DNA of 19,499 nt from an uncultured Collinsella sp. (GCA_900545075.1 UQXT01000038.1:1-19499); one strand, 5' to 3'; positions 8,412 through 16,360 are shown, counted from the stretch's first letter. Program-made: numbers and translations. The notes: generated by a model not told the origin, from the letters alone.

Positions 8412-9251
8412 TCAGCCCTTGACGGCGCCTGCCACCACGCCGTCGATAATGTACTTCTGGCAGAGGATGTACATGATGACGATGGGGATAACGACCATCA
8501 TGATGCAGGCCATCATGGGGCCGAGCTCGACGTGGCCGTAGCCGCCGCGGAAGTACTGGATCAAGATAGGAACGGTCTTGTACTTGGTGGAGTCGAGGGT
8601 AAGGTAGGGCAGCAGATAGTCGTTCCAGACCCACATGGTCTCGAGAATGCCGACCGAAAGATAGGTGGGCTTCATGATGGGAAGGACGATCTTAAAGAAC
8701 ACCTGGACCGGGTTGCAGCCGTCAATCATGGCCGCCTCCTCGATCTCGAGCGGGATGTTCTTTACAAAGCCGGCGAACATAAAGACCGCCAGGCCCGCGC
8801 CAAAGCCCAGATAAATAAAGCAGATGTTGAACGGCGTATTAAAGCCGATGCGGTCCGCCAAATTGGACAGCGTGAACATGAGCATCTGGAACGGCACGAC
8901 CATCGAGAACACGAACAGGTAATAGAAGAAGTTCGAGATCTTGCTGTTGACGCGCACTACGTACCAAGCGCACATGGAGCAGCACACCAGAATCAGCACG
9001 ACCGACGTGACCGTGATGATGAGCGAGTACATGAACGCCGAAGCAAAGCCCTGCTCGTTAAGAGCGTGCAGGTAGTTTGCAAGGCCGTTGAACGTCTCGG
9101 GCGTGAGCAGATCGAACGCCGTGGTGGTGCTGATTGCGGTCGCTTTCTTAAAGGAATTGAGCGCAATCATGAACACGGGGTAGATCCACGCGAGCGACAG
9201 AATCGTAAAGAAGATCGAGAGCGCGCGGTTGATAACCTTATCGCGTTTCAT
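8412..9251 (-). CDS. Sugar ABC transporter permease, MalG type
   Basis: Inner-membrane permease of the CUT1 family, 279 residues with about six hydrophobic segments. The cytoplasmic EAA loop that contacts the ATPase is E172-A-A-M-I-D-G178, followed by a membrane-proximal LPIMKP. The short C-terminal tail after the last membrane segment is usual for MalG. Its start codon overlaps the stop of the upstream permease by one base (TAATG), so the two subunits are translationally coupled and probably made in equal amounts. It pairs with the MalF-like protein to form the channel. Confidence 0.93.
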   Translation of the reverse strand: MKRDKVINRALSIFFTILSLAWIYPVFMIALNSFKKATAISTTTAFDLLTPETFNGLANYLHALNEQGFASAFMYSLIITVTSVVLILVCCSMCAWYVVRVNSKISNFFYYLFVFSMVVPFQMLMFTLSNLADRIGFNTPFNICFIYLGFGAGLAVFMFAGFVKNIPLEIEEAAMIDGCNPVQVFFKIVLPIMKPTYLSVGILETMWVWNDYLLPYLTLDSTKYKTVPILIQYFRGGYGHVELGPMMACIMMVVIPIVIMYILCQKYIIDGVVAGAVKG

Positions 9252-10105
9252 TACTGCTGCACCTCCTTGGACCTCGTGGCCTTAAGCTGGATCATGGAGA
9301 TGGCCACGACCAGGATGCAGAAGATAACCGCCTTGGCCTGACCAATGCCCTGCCATGCGATACCGGCACGCGAATAGAACGTGTTGTAGATGTTCAGGGC
9401 GAGCATCTCGGTGGAGTGCGCGGGGGCGCCGCCGGTAAGGGCGAGGTTCTGATCGAACAGCTTAAAGCCGTTGGTGATGGACAGGAACAGGCAGATGGTG
9501 ATGGTCGGCATCAGGTTAGGGATCTTAACCTTCCAAAACGTCTGCCATGCCGTGGCACCGTCGACCTTGGCGGCCTCGATGTAGTCGGACGGAATGGACT
9601 GCAGACCAGCGATGTAGATGATCATCATGTAGCCGACCTGCTGCCACAGGGTCAGGATGATAAGGCCCCAGAAGCCAGCAGCAGAGTTAAGGGCGATGAG
9701 CTGGGCGCCCACGTTGGAGAGCAGGCAGTTGATCAGAATCTGCCAAATGTAGCCCAGCACGATGCCGCCGATCAGGTTAGGCATAAAGAAGATCGTACGG
9801 AAGATGTTGGTGCCCTTGAGCGCTTTGCGGGTGAGCGCCTGCGCGATGGCGAGGGCGATCACGTTGATGAGCACCGTCGACAGGAAGGCAAACGCCACGG
9901 TAAAGAAGAACGACGTGGAGAACTGCGGATCGGACAGCGCGCGCACGTAGTTCTCGATACCGACAAAGTGCGCGTTACTAATGATAATAAACTGGCAGAA
10001 CGAGAGATAGAAGCCCTGGATAAAAGGGATCACGAACCCGATCATAAACGCCAGGCACGTGGGCAGCATAAAGAGCGGCCACCAGCGCTTGAGTGCTTTG
10101 CCCAT
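9251..10105 (-). CDS. Sugar ABC transporter permease, MalF type
   Basis: Second permease of the importer, 284 residues, about six membrane segments. The EAA loop is E177-A-A-K-V-D-G183 with KIPNLMP following. It lacks the large periplasmic P2 loop of E. coli MalF, as is normal in Gram-positive bacteria. AGGA lies seven bases before the ATG. It is separated from the binding-protein gene by an 87-base gap that holds a strong stem-loop, and is fused by a one-base overlap to the MalG-like gene. Confidence 0.93.
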   Translation of the reverse strand: MGKALKRWWPLFMLPTCLAFMIGFVIPFIQGFYLSFCQFIIISNAHFVGIENYVRALSDPQFSTSFFFTVAFAFLSTVLINVIALAIAQALTRKALKGTNIFRTIFFMPNLIGGIVLGYIWQILINCLLSNVGAQLIALNSAAGFWGLIILTLWQQVGYMMIIYIAGLQSIPSDYIEAAKVDGATAWQTFWKVKIPNLMPTITICLFLSITNGFKLFDQNLALTGGAPAHSTEMLALNIYNTFYSRAGIAWQGIGQAKAVIFCILVVAISMIQLKATRSKEVQQ

Positions 10106-10125
10106 AAAAGGGTCCTTTCAATATG

Positions 10126-10161
10126 CAGGGGGCGGGCAAACCAACGTCCGCCCGCCCCCTG
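10126..10161 (-). ncRNA. Strong intercistronic stem-loop between binding protein and permeases
   Basis: Perfect 12-bp GC-rich stem, CAGGGGGCGGGC (10126-10137) with GCCCGCCCCCTG (10150-10161), 12-nt loop. On the transcribed (minus) strand no T run follows, so it is unlikely to be a plain terminator. By position it matches the RNA-stabilising structures between malE and malF in enterobacteria and would keep the binding-protein message in excess over the permeases. This role is inferred. Confidence 0.7.
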
Positions 10162-10192
10162 TCGCTAATCAGATAGCTTGGGCAGCAACTGC

Positions 10193-11509
10193 TTACTCGG
10201 AAGCGGCCTTCTCGGTCTTCCAGCCATCAACGAAGGCGTTCTTGACGCCGTCCCACTTGGTGTTGTCGGCAGCATAAGCGATGAGAGCCTGCTTGAGGTT
10301 CTTCTTCCACTCCTCGGAGGGGATGTAAACGAAGTCCCAAGCGACGGTCTTCTTGCCGTCCTTGGCCATGGCAACGGCCTGCTGCGAGAAGACGTTGGTG
10401 GTCTCCTTGGCGCTCTTGAACGGAGCGGTCAGACCCATCTTGTCGGCGATGATGCTGGTCGGGGTGTCAGCGGTGACGCACCAATACATGAAGTCCTCGG
10501 TGGCCTTCTGGGCATCCTCGGAAGCCTGGGAACTGACGCACCAGTAGTTCTCGCCGCCGGAGCACAGGCCCTGGTTCTCCTCGCCGTCAACACCGATGTA
10601 GATGGGCATCATGCCAATCTGATCGTCGGTCATGCCGGCCTTGACGAGGTCAGAGTAGGCCCAAGAGCCGTTCTGGTAGAAGACGGCCTTGCCGGTTGCG
10701 AACTCGTTGGTGGCGTCGTCGCCGGTCTTGGAGGCAAGCTGCGAAGGATCGCAGGTGGAGTCGGTGATGTACAGGTCGAAGATCTGCTTGTAGTTGTCGA
10801 GGAACTCACCCTTGATCTCGTCGTCCTCCTGGTTGTGCTCCTTCTCAAACTCGTAGTAGAGCGGCATGTTGGCAAGGTGGGTGGTGTAGCGCCAGCTGGA
10901 GGAGTCGTCCATGCCAGCGGAAGTGAAGGCGCCCTCAACACCAAGCTCGTCCTTGCGGGCCTGGATGTCGTCGGCACAAGCCTTCAGCTTGTCGAAGGAG
11001 TTGATGTCCTCGGCCTTGTAGCCAGCCTTCTCGAGCAGCTGCTTGTTGTAAATAATGCCGAAGCTCTCCTGAACCCAGTCGATGCACACATCCTTGCCGT
11101 CGGACTGCAGAGCCAGGGAGTCATCAATGAGCTCACCGCGGAGCTTGGTATCGGACAGGTCGGCGCAGTAATCCTTCCAGTTCTTAAGACCGGTGGGGCC
11201 GTTGACCTGGAACAGGGTCGGAGCGGAGCTCTTGGACATCTCGGACTTGAGCTTCTCCTCGTAGGTGTTGGAGGCGGCGGTCACGATCTTGACCTCGACG
11301 CCCTTCTCCTTCTTATAGGCCTTGGCGATCTCCTTCCACTCCTTGTCGACCTCGGGCTTGAATTGGAGGAAGTAGACCTCGGCAGCGTCACCAGAAGCAG
11401 AGGAGCCGGAGCCGGCAGAACCACCGCAACCCACGAGGCCCAGACCAAGAACTGCAGCCGCGGAACCAGCAAAGCCCAGGAACTGCCTTCTGCTCATTTC
11501 GTTCTTCAT
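10193..11509 (-). CDS. Sugar ABC transporter substrate-binding lipoprotein (MalE/MsmE type)
   Basis: Extracellular solute-binding protein of the CUT1 family, 438 residues from ATG 11509. GTG 11527 in the same frame would add six residues, but the GGTGG before the ATG and the natural signal sequence favour the later start. The N-terminus combines a twin-arginine motif, S6-R7-R8-Q-F-L-G, with a lipobox L25-V-G-C28, so the protein is likely a Tat-exported lipoprotein tethered to the membrane, followed by a Gly/Ser linker. The body has aromatic-rich segments usual in maltodextrin binders (for example GENYWCVSSQA and KTVAWDFVYIP). It is first in the operon, with an upstream region that has two copies of the putative GntR operator. 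The substrate is inferred from the neighbours malQ and glgP; another oligosaccharide is possible. Confidence 0.92.
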   Translation of the reverse strand: MKNEMSRRQFLGFAGSAAAVLGLGLVGCGGSAGSGSSASGDAAEVYFLQFKPEVDKEWKEIAKAYKKEKGVEVKIVTAASNTYEEKLKSEMSKSSAPTLFQVNGPTGLKNWKDYCADLSDTKLRGELIDDSLALQSDGKDVCIDWVQESFGIIYNKQLLEKAGYKAEDINSFDKLKACADDIQARKDELGVEGAFTSAGMDDSSSWRYTTHLANMPLYYEFEKEHNQEDDEIKGEFLDNYKQIFDLYITDSTCDPSQLASKTGDDATNEFATGKAVFYQNGSWAYSDLVKAGMTDDQIGMMPIYIGVDGEENQGLCSGGENYWCVSSQASEDAQKATEDFMYWCVTADTPTSIIADKMGLTAPFKSAKETTNVFSQQAVAMAKDGKKTVAWDFVYIPSEEWKKNLKQALIAYAADNTKWDGVKNAFVDGWKTEKAASE

Positions 11510-11617
11510 TACAATCCACCCTTTCACACCGTGGCGGCACCCTTTGCCGCCGCCTTCGGAGATTGGCTCGGGGACTTTGCCCCTTTTGCTGATTTGAACG
11601 ATACGCTATTTGGCTAG

Positions 11618-11629
11618 TTGTTTGAACAA
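11618..11629. promoter_or_regulatory. Putative GntR operator 1 before ABC operon
   Basis: TTGTTTGAACAA matches TTGTTTAAACAA at 11 of 12 positions. On the minus strand it follows directly a possible -10 region (TAGTAATAC), so it would cover the transcription start of the ABC operon. Confidence 0.55.
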
Positions 11630-11692
11630 GTATTACTAGAGCGGTAGAAAAACTTCGGTGAACGGTAATTTCAACTTGATACTTGACAAGTT

Positions 11693-11704
11693 TTGTATAA
11701 ACAA
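11693..11704. promoter_or_regulatory. Putative GntR operator 2 before ABC operon
   Basis: TTGTATAAACAA matches the same motif at 11 of 12 positions, 75 bases upstream of operator 1. Such spacing would allow two bound dimers to cooperate by looping; on the minus strand its TTGTTT may also act as a -35 box with TATCAA 17 bases on. The stretch between the two sites is AT-rich and contains further AACTTG/CAAGTT half sites. Confidence 0.5.
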
Positions 11705-11730
11705 TTATTTGTTGTCGAATGCAGAGAAAA

Positions 11731-11769
11731 CGCCCGGTCAAGCCGATGTACCGTCGGTTTGACCGGGCG
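11731..11769 (-). terminator. GntR regulator terminator
   Basis: A 16-bp stem (11731-11746 with 11754-11769, one G-U pair) and 7-nt loop. On the minus strand TTTTCTCT follows. It lies 47 bases past the regulator's stop and isolates the regulator from the ABC operon. T-rich sequence on the plus side suggests weak bidirectional action. Confidence 0.88.
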
Positions 11770-11815
11770 TCTTCTCTTTGAGGCCATGAGTCTCGTCAGG
11801 CTGCGAGCTAGCCGG

Positions 11816-12535
11816 CTATCGCCTGGAATTGACGCGGTAATGGAAGATCTCGGGGTGTGTGCGAGTGTGCGTCACCTCAAACAAGATGCCATCCGAGGTG
11901 TACGACTGACTCTCCATGACGGCAACGCAGTTGTATTTGCCGAGGTCAAGATAGCTGCAGTCCTCATCGTTGGCGAGCTCGACACTCACCGTACGACGGC
12001 TCGCCATCACTTTGACACCGCGCTTGTGCTCCAGATAGCCGTAAATAGAATCTGCCGCGATCTCGGGAGTCAGGCCCTTGGCGATCGACGCCAAAAAATA
12101 GCCATGGTCCACTTGGCGCGCGTTGCCGTTGAGGCTTCGGACACGCACTACGCGAATCAACTCCTCGCCCACCTTAAAGCCCAGGTGACGAGAGAGTTGC
12201 TCGGTGCAAACCAGATGTTCGAAAGACTTAACGTCCGTCGATGCAACGGCATTGTTGCGCTTTGCAAACTCGCCAAACGACTCAACCTCTTCGAGTGCGC
12301 CCAACATGTCGGTTTCGCCCTTAAGCCAAATAACGCGCACGCCCTTGCCGTGTATGGGCTGCACAAACATCCCGTCGGCCAGCATGCTCAAAGCGCGGCG
12401 GACGGTATTGCGCGTGCAGCCAAATTCCGCGGTCAGCTCGGCTTCGGTTGGCAGCATCTCCTGAAACGCATAGGTCCCATTAATGATGCGCGAGCGTATT
12501 TCTCGGTAGATTCCTTCGTATATCGCTTTTGGCAT
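11816..12535 (-). CDS. GntR/HutC-family transcriptional regulator with UTRA domain
   Basis: DNA-binding repressor or activator of 239 residues. Residues about 5-70 are the GntR winged helix-turn-helix (YREIRSRIINGTY, PTEAELTAEFGCTRNTVRRAL, then the wing with GKG). Residues about 90-232 form a UTRA ligand domain as in HutC, TreR and NagR, whose members usually sense sugar phosphates or other small metabolites. GAGGTG precedes the ATG. It is divergent from the PTS-phosphatase gene and upstream of the ABC operon in the same direction. The 229-base divergent region has two GTTTAAAC octamers, so it probably controls itself and the PTS gene, and by shared motifs the ABC operon and malQ. A phosphorylated alpha-glucoside made by the PTS is a natural candidate inducer; this is inference. 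Confidence 0.9.
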   Translation of the reverse strand: MPKAIYEGIYREIRSRIINGTYAFQEMLPTEAELTAEFGCTRNTVRRALSMLADGMFVQPIHGKGVRVIWLKGETDMLGALEEVESFGEFAKRNNAVASTDVKSFEHLVCTEQLSRHLGFKVGEELIRVVRVRSLNGNARQVDHGYFLASIAKGLTPEIAADSIYGYLEHKRGVKVMASRRTVSVELANDEDCSYLDLGKYNCVAVMESQSYTSDGILFEVTHTRTHPEIFHYRVNSRR

Positions 12536-12589
12536 TGTTTCACCTCTACATTATTCATTTCCGGCTAGGCACGATAGCATTTCTTAAAG

Positions 12590-12610
12590 TTGTTTAAACC
12601 GAATATCGGT
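12590..12610. promoter_or_regulatory. Putative operator near the regulator promoter
   Basis: TTGTTTAAACCG (12590-12601) contains the octamer GTTTAAAC and matches the motif at 10 of 12 positions. It overlaps a second small palindrome, ACCGA-ATA-TCGGT (12598-12610). On the minus strand TTTAAA could be the -35 box of the regulator gene, with TATCGT 16 bases on, so binding here would give autoregulation. Confidence 0.5.
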
Positions 12611-12698
12611 GAAGCGACGGGATTTAGCCGTTGACGGTTTCTGTCATGCCCAAATCGGTTTCGCTCAAAACTGCCGGTACGACACTCGTCTGGTCCTC

Positions 12699-12723
12699 TA
12701 CAATGAATCCATTGTTTAAACGT
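12699..12723 (+). promoter_or_regulatory. PTS gene -10 box and putative operator
   Basis: TACAAT (12699-12704) is a likely -10 box. TTGTTTAAACGT (12712-12723), with the octamer GTTTAAAC at 12714-12721, then covers the expected transcription start, as expected for a repressor site. No good -35 box is seen, which is common where another activator assists. Confidence 0.55.
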
Positions 12724-12764
12724 TTCCCCACGCGCAACGCGCCTCGATATTCGGAAGGCAGAAC

Positions 12765-15218
12765 ATGCTGCAAAAAATCCAACGCTTTGGCGGGGCAATG
12801 TTCGCGCCCGCCATGCTGTTTTCTATATCAGGCCTCATGGTCGGCGTCTCCGCTCTCGCAACGACTGCGGACATCGTCGGCGATCTCGCCGTATACGGAA
12901 CCCCTTGGTACGCTTTTTGGACCATCATCCAGCGCGGCTCGTGGACGGTCTTTAAACGCCTCCCGCTCCTTTTTGCCGTAGCGCTGCCCATCGGTCTTGC
13001 CCAAAAACAACCGGCTCGTTGCTGCCTCGAGGCTCTCGTCGCCTATTTTGCCTACTGCTTCTTTTTGAGCGAGATCATTAAGCTGAGCGGAGACAATCTT
13101 GGACTTAAGTACCCGTCGTCTTTGACCTCCGCTAGCGGCATCACCATCATCGACGGCATCAAGACGCTCGACACCGGCATTATCGGCCCGCTGGCGGTAT
13201 CGGCAACCGTCGTCGCCATCCATGACCGCTTCTACGATGCCAAGGTTCCCGATTGGCTCGGCACCTTCTCGGGCTCCTCGCTGGTCTACCTCATCAGCTT
13301 TTTTGCCGTGTTTGCCCTTGCCGCTATCTCGGCCGCCATCGTGCCCTCCGTATACGCAATGACCGAAACGCTGCGCCATGCACTTACGAGCGTCGGCCCC
13401 TTTGGCGTGGGCATCTTTGTGCTTTTGGAGCGAGCGCTCGAGCCCATGGGGCTGCACCACCTGCTCTACATGCCGATCTACTACGACAACCTGGTCATTA
13501 ACGACGGCATCTACGCCACGTGGAGCAGCTTGCTCCCCATCCTCTCCCATAGCACGCGCCCCCTTAATGAACTTGCGCCGTGGGCCGGTTTTACCGCCAC
13601 CGGCTGGGTCAAGCTCTTTGGCCTTCCCGCCATCGCAGCCGCGTTCTACTCCACCGCAAAACCAGAGCGCCGCGCCGGCCTTAAGGTCATCCTTTTGCCC
13701 GCCATCGTCGCCTCGGTGGTTTGCGGCGTTACCGAGCCACTCGAGTTTCTCTTTATGTTCACCCACCCCGGGCTCTTTTTGCTCTATGCCGCCCTATCTT
13801 CCTGCCTCGCCATGGCTATGAACTTCTTTGGCGTCGTCGGCATCTTCTCGGGCGGCTTTATGGAAATGGCTGCCTTCAACTTTATCCCGCTCATGCGGGC
13901 GCATGCCGGCTCCTACCTTTTGGGACTCGGAATCGGACTCATCTTTAGCGTCATCTTCTTTCTGAGCTTTCGAGGTCTTATCCTGACCTTTGACCTTAAA
14001 ACCCCGGGACGCGAGGACCATATCGCCAGCAACGCGGCGCTCTCGCGCTTGACGGGAAACGACGTTGACGAAAAGCGCTCATCCAAAACCGGCGCTTCCG
14101 GCAACCAAGCCTCACAAGATCATCTCCTCGCCGAGCAGGTTGTGACGCTTCTGGGCGGCGTCTCCAACATTGTGGGCGCAACCAACTGCGCCACGCGTCT
14201 GCGCGTCGAAGTCGTGGACCCCTCCATCGTCGCGGACAATGCGACCTTTGTCGCAGCGGGTGCCAAAGGCCTCATCGTCACCGGCAAGACCGCTCAGGTA
14301 ATCATCGGCATCTCGGTACCCCGCGTCAAAGAACACTTTGATCAGATTATGGGACTCGAACCGGGTTTTGCATTCGCCGCCTCGCCTTTTCATGCCGGCG
14401 ATGGCGCCAAAAAGTATGGCAATGTCTGCTTCTTCGACATCGACGGTACGCTCGCCTGGCAAGATCCCAAACTTGCCCAAGAGCTCCCCGAGGGCGAGCG
14501 AGATCTTTCCCCCTATCCCAACGAGACGGTTGCACAGGCAATTCGCACGTTTGTCGCCAACGGCAACAAAGCCTTTATCTGTACGGGGCGCACCCTCAGC
14601 TGCATCCATCCCAAGCTGCTCGAACTGCCGTGGGCAGGCGTCGTGTGCCTCGCGGGCGGTTACGCCGAACTCGAGGGGCGCGTCGTGCGAAACGTTGCCA
14701 TAAGCCCTGGCATACTACAGCGCCTCGCCCCCTATCTCGAGCAATCGGGTGAGGTCATTCGCTTTGAGGGCATCGATCGCGTGGTGCGCATGAGTGCAGA
14801 TGCCCCCGAGACGTACGGATACGCACGCACCGTGGGCGACGCCGTCACGCAACTTGAGCACTACAACGCCTATAAAATTCTTATGTCCACGCCACTTGCC
14901 AACCGCATCGCCCAAGACGAAGAGCTTGGACCCCTGCTCTGCCTCAATGAGCTCGAACTCGAGGTCACGGAAATCTCGCCTCGCGAGTGCACCAAACGGG
15001 CCGGAATCAAGGCCGTGCTTGACGCCCTGGGGCCAGACCACGGCACCGTATATGGCATTGGCGACGCGAGCAATGACATCGCCCTCATGGAGGCGGTCGA
15101 TGTTGGCATCGCCATGGGCAACGCGCCGGACTTCCTCAAGAAAAAGGCCGACTACGTAACCGACAGCTTCGACCACGACGGCGTCGTCACCACGCTCGAA
15201 CATTTTGGGCTTATCTAG
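12765..15218 (+). CDS. Fused PTS EIIC-EIIB (alpha-glucoside type) with C-terminal Cof-type HAD phosphatase
   Basis: Membrane protein of 817 residues that joins sugar uptake and, by homology, phosphate removal. Residues 1 to about 420 are a glucose-superfamily EIIC of the MalX/GlvC/AglA group. It opens with MLQKIQRFGGAMF, has many hydrophobic segments, and has the substrate loop GVTEPLEF at 321-328. After a polar linker, about 447-530 is EIIB with phospho-acceptor Cys475 (N-C-A-T-R-L-R-V). Residues about 550-817 are a complete HAD hydrolase: motif I D558-I-D560-G-T, a Cof-type cap, a TKRAGIK lysine region and motif IV G766-D-A-S-N-D771. All catalytic acids are present. No EIIA is present, so a separate EIIA must donate phosphate. 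GGAAGG is six bases before the ATG. The frame is continuous, and the fusion contains no stop or shift. It is divergent from a GntR regulator and separate from downstream genes. The substrate (maltose, trehalose or another alpha-glucoside) is inferred. Confidence 0.93.
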   Translation: MLQKIQRFGGAMFAPAMLFSISGLMVGVSALATTADIVGDLAVYGTPWYAFWTIIQRGSWTVFKRLPLLFAVALPIGLAQKQPARCCLEALVAYFAYCFFLSEIIKLSGDNLGLKYPSSLTSASGITIIDGIKTLDTGIIGPLAVSATVVAIHDRFYDAKVPDWLGTFSGSSLVYLISFFAVFALAAISAAIVPSVYAMTETLRHALTSVGPFGVGIFVLLERALEPMGLHHLLYMPIYYDNLVINDGIYATWSSLLPILSHSTRPLNELAPWAGFTATGWVKLFGLPAIAAAFYSTAKPERRAGLKVILLPAIVASVVCGVTEPLEFLFMFTHPGLFLLYAALSSCLAMAMNFFGVVGIFSGGFMEMAAFNFIPLMRAHAGSYLLGLGIGLIFSVIFFLSFRGLILTFDLKTPGREDHIASNAALSRLTGNDVDEKRSSKTGASGNQASQDHLLAEQVVTLLGGVSNIVGATNCATRLRVEVVDPSIVADNATFVAAGAKGLIVTGKTAQVIIGISVPRVKEHFDQIMGLEPGFAFAASPFHAGDGAKKYGNVCFFDIDGTLAWQDPKLAQELPEGERDLSPYPNETVAQAIRTFVANGNKAFICTGRTLSCIHPKLLELPWAGVVCLAGGYAELEGRVVRNVAISPGILQRLAPYLEQSGEVIRFEGIDRVVRMSADAPETYGYARTVGDAVTQLEHYNAYKILMSTPLANRIAQDEELGPLLCLNELELEVTEISPRECTKRAGIKAVLDALGPDHGTVYGIGDASNDIALMEAVDVGIAMGNAPDFLKKKADYVTDSFDHDGVVTTLEHFGLI

Positions 15219-15334
15219 CCGAGCCCCTTGCCGCGTTTGCAGCCGCAAGACTCAATCGTCTTCAACCGCCGCGCTCGACGCCCCAATGTGGCAATATGTT
15301 GTCTGCATAATGCAACGGTGCAACCTAAGAAAGA

Positions 15335-16360
15335 ATGCGAGAACCCGTGTCCAGTCCGTTTACCAGCTTTTTAGCCCAGCACTTTGACCAGATTAACGAC
15401 TATCTGGCCACGTTCTTTGACGGACAGGCGACTTCCGCCGATATCGAGCGTTACCTGTATGCCCCGCTCTCGGCATTTACGGCCAATGCCGGCAAACGCC
15501 ACCGCCCGCTCATCTGCATGCTCGCCGCCACCGCGGTAGGTGGCAGCTTTGAGAGCGCCCGCAGCGCGGCGGCAGCTATCGAGCACTTTCAATCGGGAGC
15601 GCTAATCCATGACGACATCGCCGACAACGGCCAACTGCGCCGCGGCAAGCCCTGCATGCACCTTACCGAGGGCACGGGGCTTGCCATCAACTGCGGCGAC
15701 CTAGCGCTCACGATGGTCACCAAGACAGTTCTCGACGACCCCACGCTCGTGGCAGACGTGAAACTCCGCGTGCTCCACGAGCTCACCGAGATGATCGTTC
15801 GCACCATCGAGGGCCAGGCGCTCGACTTGGGCTGGGTCCGCGACGGGCGCTTCGACATCTCGGTCGACGATTATCTGGACATGGCGACGCACAAGACCGC
15901 GTACTACAGCGGAGCCACGCCACTTGCCGCCGGAGCCATTATCGGCAGCGGCAGCGATGAGCAGATTGAGGCACTGCGCGCCTTTGGCCTGCACACGGGC
16001 CTTGCCTTCCAGATTCAGGACGACCTGCTCAACTTGATCGGCGCCAAGGAGGCCGCCAACAAGGACTTCCGCACCGATATCACCGAGGGCAAGCGCACCC
16101 TCGTCGCCGTGCACGCCCTGTCAGACGAGCGTTATCACGACGAGGTCGAGGCAATCCTTTCCTCGGGCACCGAGGACCCCGCGCAACTTGCACGCGCTGT
16201 GGAGATCTTCCAGCAGACCGGCTCCATCGATTACGCCCACACTTACGCGCTCGACCTGACCGCTAAGGCCAAAGCGGCCATCGAGAACGTTGAGCTTGAT
16301 CCGCACGCACGCGAGCTGTTCCTCTCCATGGCAGATTTCTTTGTGGAGCGCCTTAACTAG
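15335..16360 (+). CDS. Polyprenyl diphosphate synthase (IspA/IspB family)
   Basis: Trans-isoprenyl diphosphate synthase of 341 residues that condenses isopentenyl diphosphate with an allylic primer to make farnesyl, geranylgeranyl or longer chains for quinones or lipid carriers. The first Asp-rich motif is D93-D-I-A-D97, followed by the GQLRRGKP stretch that binds diphosphate. The second is D229-D-L-L-N233, with Asn in place of the usual last Asp. The KRTL segment after it (TEGKRTLVAVHAL) is typical. The ATG at 15335 has only a weak AAGAAAG before it; GTG 15347 is a possible alternative. The gene is 116 bases after the PTS fusion. No methyltransferase or quinone gene is adjacent, so chain length and product remain open. 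Confidence 0.9.
   Translation: MREPVSSPFTSFLAQHFDQINDYLATFFDGQATSADIERYLYAPLSAFTANAGKRHRPLICMLAATAVGGSFESARSAAAAIEHFQSGALIHDDIADNGQLRRGKPCMHLTEGTGLAINCGDLALTMVTKTVLDDPTLVADVKLRVLHELTEMIVRTIEGQALDLGWVRDGRFDISVDDYLDMATHKTAYYSGATPLAAGAIIGSGSDEQIEALRAFGLHTGLAFQIQDDLLNLIGAKEAANKDFRTDITEGKRTLVAVHALSDERYHDEVEAILSSGTEDPAQLARAVEIFQQTGSIDYAHTYALDLTAKAKAAIENVELDPHARELFLSMADFFVERLN

Noticed and set aside
7180..9341. Plus-strand frames of about 320-400 codons opposite the MalK and MalG genes
   Set aside because: Antisense shadows; the opposite strand codes for complete, motif-bearing ABC proteins.
10178..11617. A 479-codon plus-strand frame opposite the binding-protein gene
   Set aside because: Same type of antisense shadow; repetitive Leu/Val/Gly composition, and the minus-strand gene has clear signal peptide and family features.
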